Source of the DNA: Methanoregula sp.
GTDB lineage: Archaea > Halobacteriota > Methanomicrobia > Methanomicrobiales > Methanospirillaceae
Assembly (NCBI RefSeq): GCF_002835825.1
Contig: NZ_PIZH01000159.1
Span: 1-5,028 of the forward strand
Reading direction: 5' to 3'
Length of the DNA stretch: 5,028 nt
Shown here: in pieces, positions 5,021-5,028 of the stretch
Numbering within the stretch: position 1 is the first letter of the stretch
How the letters are laid out: the number at the start of each line of letters is the position of its first letter
Notes under the pieces: generated by a model
What the model was told of the DNA's origin: nothing
The model's database searches: none
What the model saw: only the letters and a program-made list of their open reading frames with translations
Made by a program: the position numbers and the translations under genes

Positions 5021-5028
5021 TCTGATGA

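Noticed and set aside
4912..5025. Small open frame of 37 codons from GTG, ending in a double TGA, in frame with hisE
   Set aside because: There is no Shine-Dalgarno site, it lies across the paired element, and a short frame without stops is common in GC-rich DNA. The frame is not kept in copy A, where the loop differs by one base.
4958..5028. Open frame from ATG at 4958 running out of the window
   Set aside because: The AGGAGG-like bases touch the ATG with no spacing, the translation is Arg/Ser-rich and unlike a protein start, and the ATG is part of the conserved ATGAGAAGAAC block.
5022..5028. CTGATGA resembling a hammerhead ribozyme core or C/D box RNA
   Set aside because: A GTC lies upstream at 5013-5015, but only six bases separate it from CTGATGA, too few for stem I. 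The rest would be outside the window, and no D' box or second box is visible, so seven bases alone prove nothing.

Overview
The window looks like chromosome from a methanogenic archaeon, most likely a Methanomicrobiales relative. This is inferred, not searched. The grounds are a stand-alone NusA-like protein made only of two KH domains (an archaeal form), poly-T runs as terminators, TATA-like boxes, clear Shine-Dalgarno sites inside operons, and GC-rich genes separated by AT-rich spacers. No mobile element, CRISPR array, tRNA or rRNA was seen.

Layout. Positions 1-156 are non-coding: a poly-T terminator for the leu genes on the minus strand, then a TATA-like box and a structured element (copy A) read out of the window. 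Positions 157-3072 on the minus strand hold a tight leuC-leuD-leuB operon: two subunits of an isopropylmalate isomerase-type hydro-lyase and an isopropylmalate dehydrogenase-type enzyme. Positions 3073-3210 are a divergent promoter region with a perfect 9+9 inverted repeat. Positions 3211-3951 on the plus strand encode an exported SIMPL (DUF541) protein, followed by a T7 run. Positions 3952-4117 are the nusA leader, with a hairpin and a tandem repeat. Positions 4118-4860 hold nusA and hisE, overlapping by ATGA. Positions 4861-5028 hold a T6 terminator and copy B of the structured element, read out of the other end.

How the genes work together. LeuC and LeuD form the [4Fe-4S] isomerase. LeuB then performs oxidative decarboxylation, giving two consecutive steps of leucine synthesis. 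The same chemistry is used in methanogens for citramalate-derived isoleucine and for the 2-oxosuberate chain of coenzyme B. The active-site loop of LeuD (FLTI) fits neither the classic homoaconitase (YLRT) nor the isopropylmalate isomerase (YLVY) signature, so the substrate is left open. HisE is the second step of histidine synthesis and is translationally coupled to a transcription factor, which is an unusual partner.

The most notable observation is non-coding. The two ends of the window carry related elements in opposite, outward orientation. In the same order they share a C-rich 5' arm, CTCCGA, ATGAGAAGAAC, a variable 7-8 base loop, GTTCTTCGA, AGG and CGGCT. Stem arms are kept while the loop and the first stem differ in sequence, as in a structured RNA. 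Each copy lies past a terminator and just before a ribosome-binding-like sequence, so both may be leader elements of genes lying outside the window.
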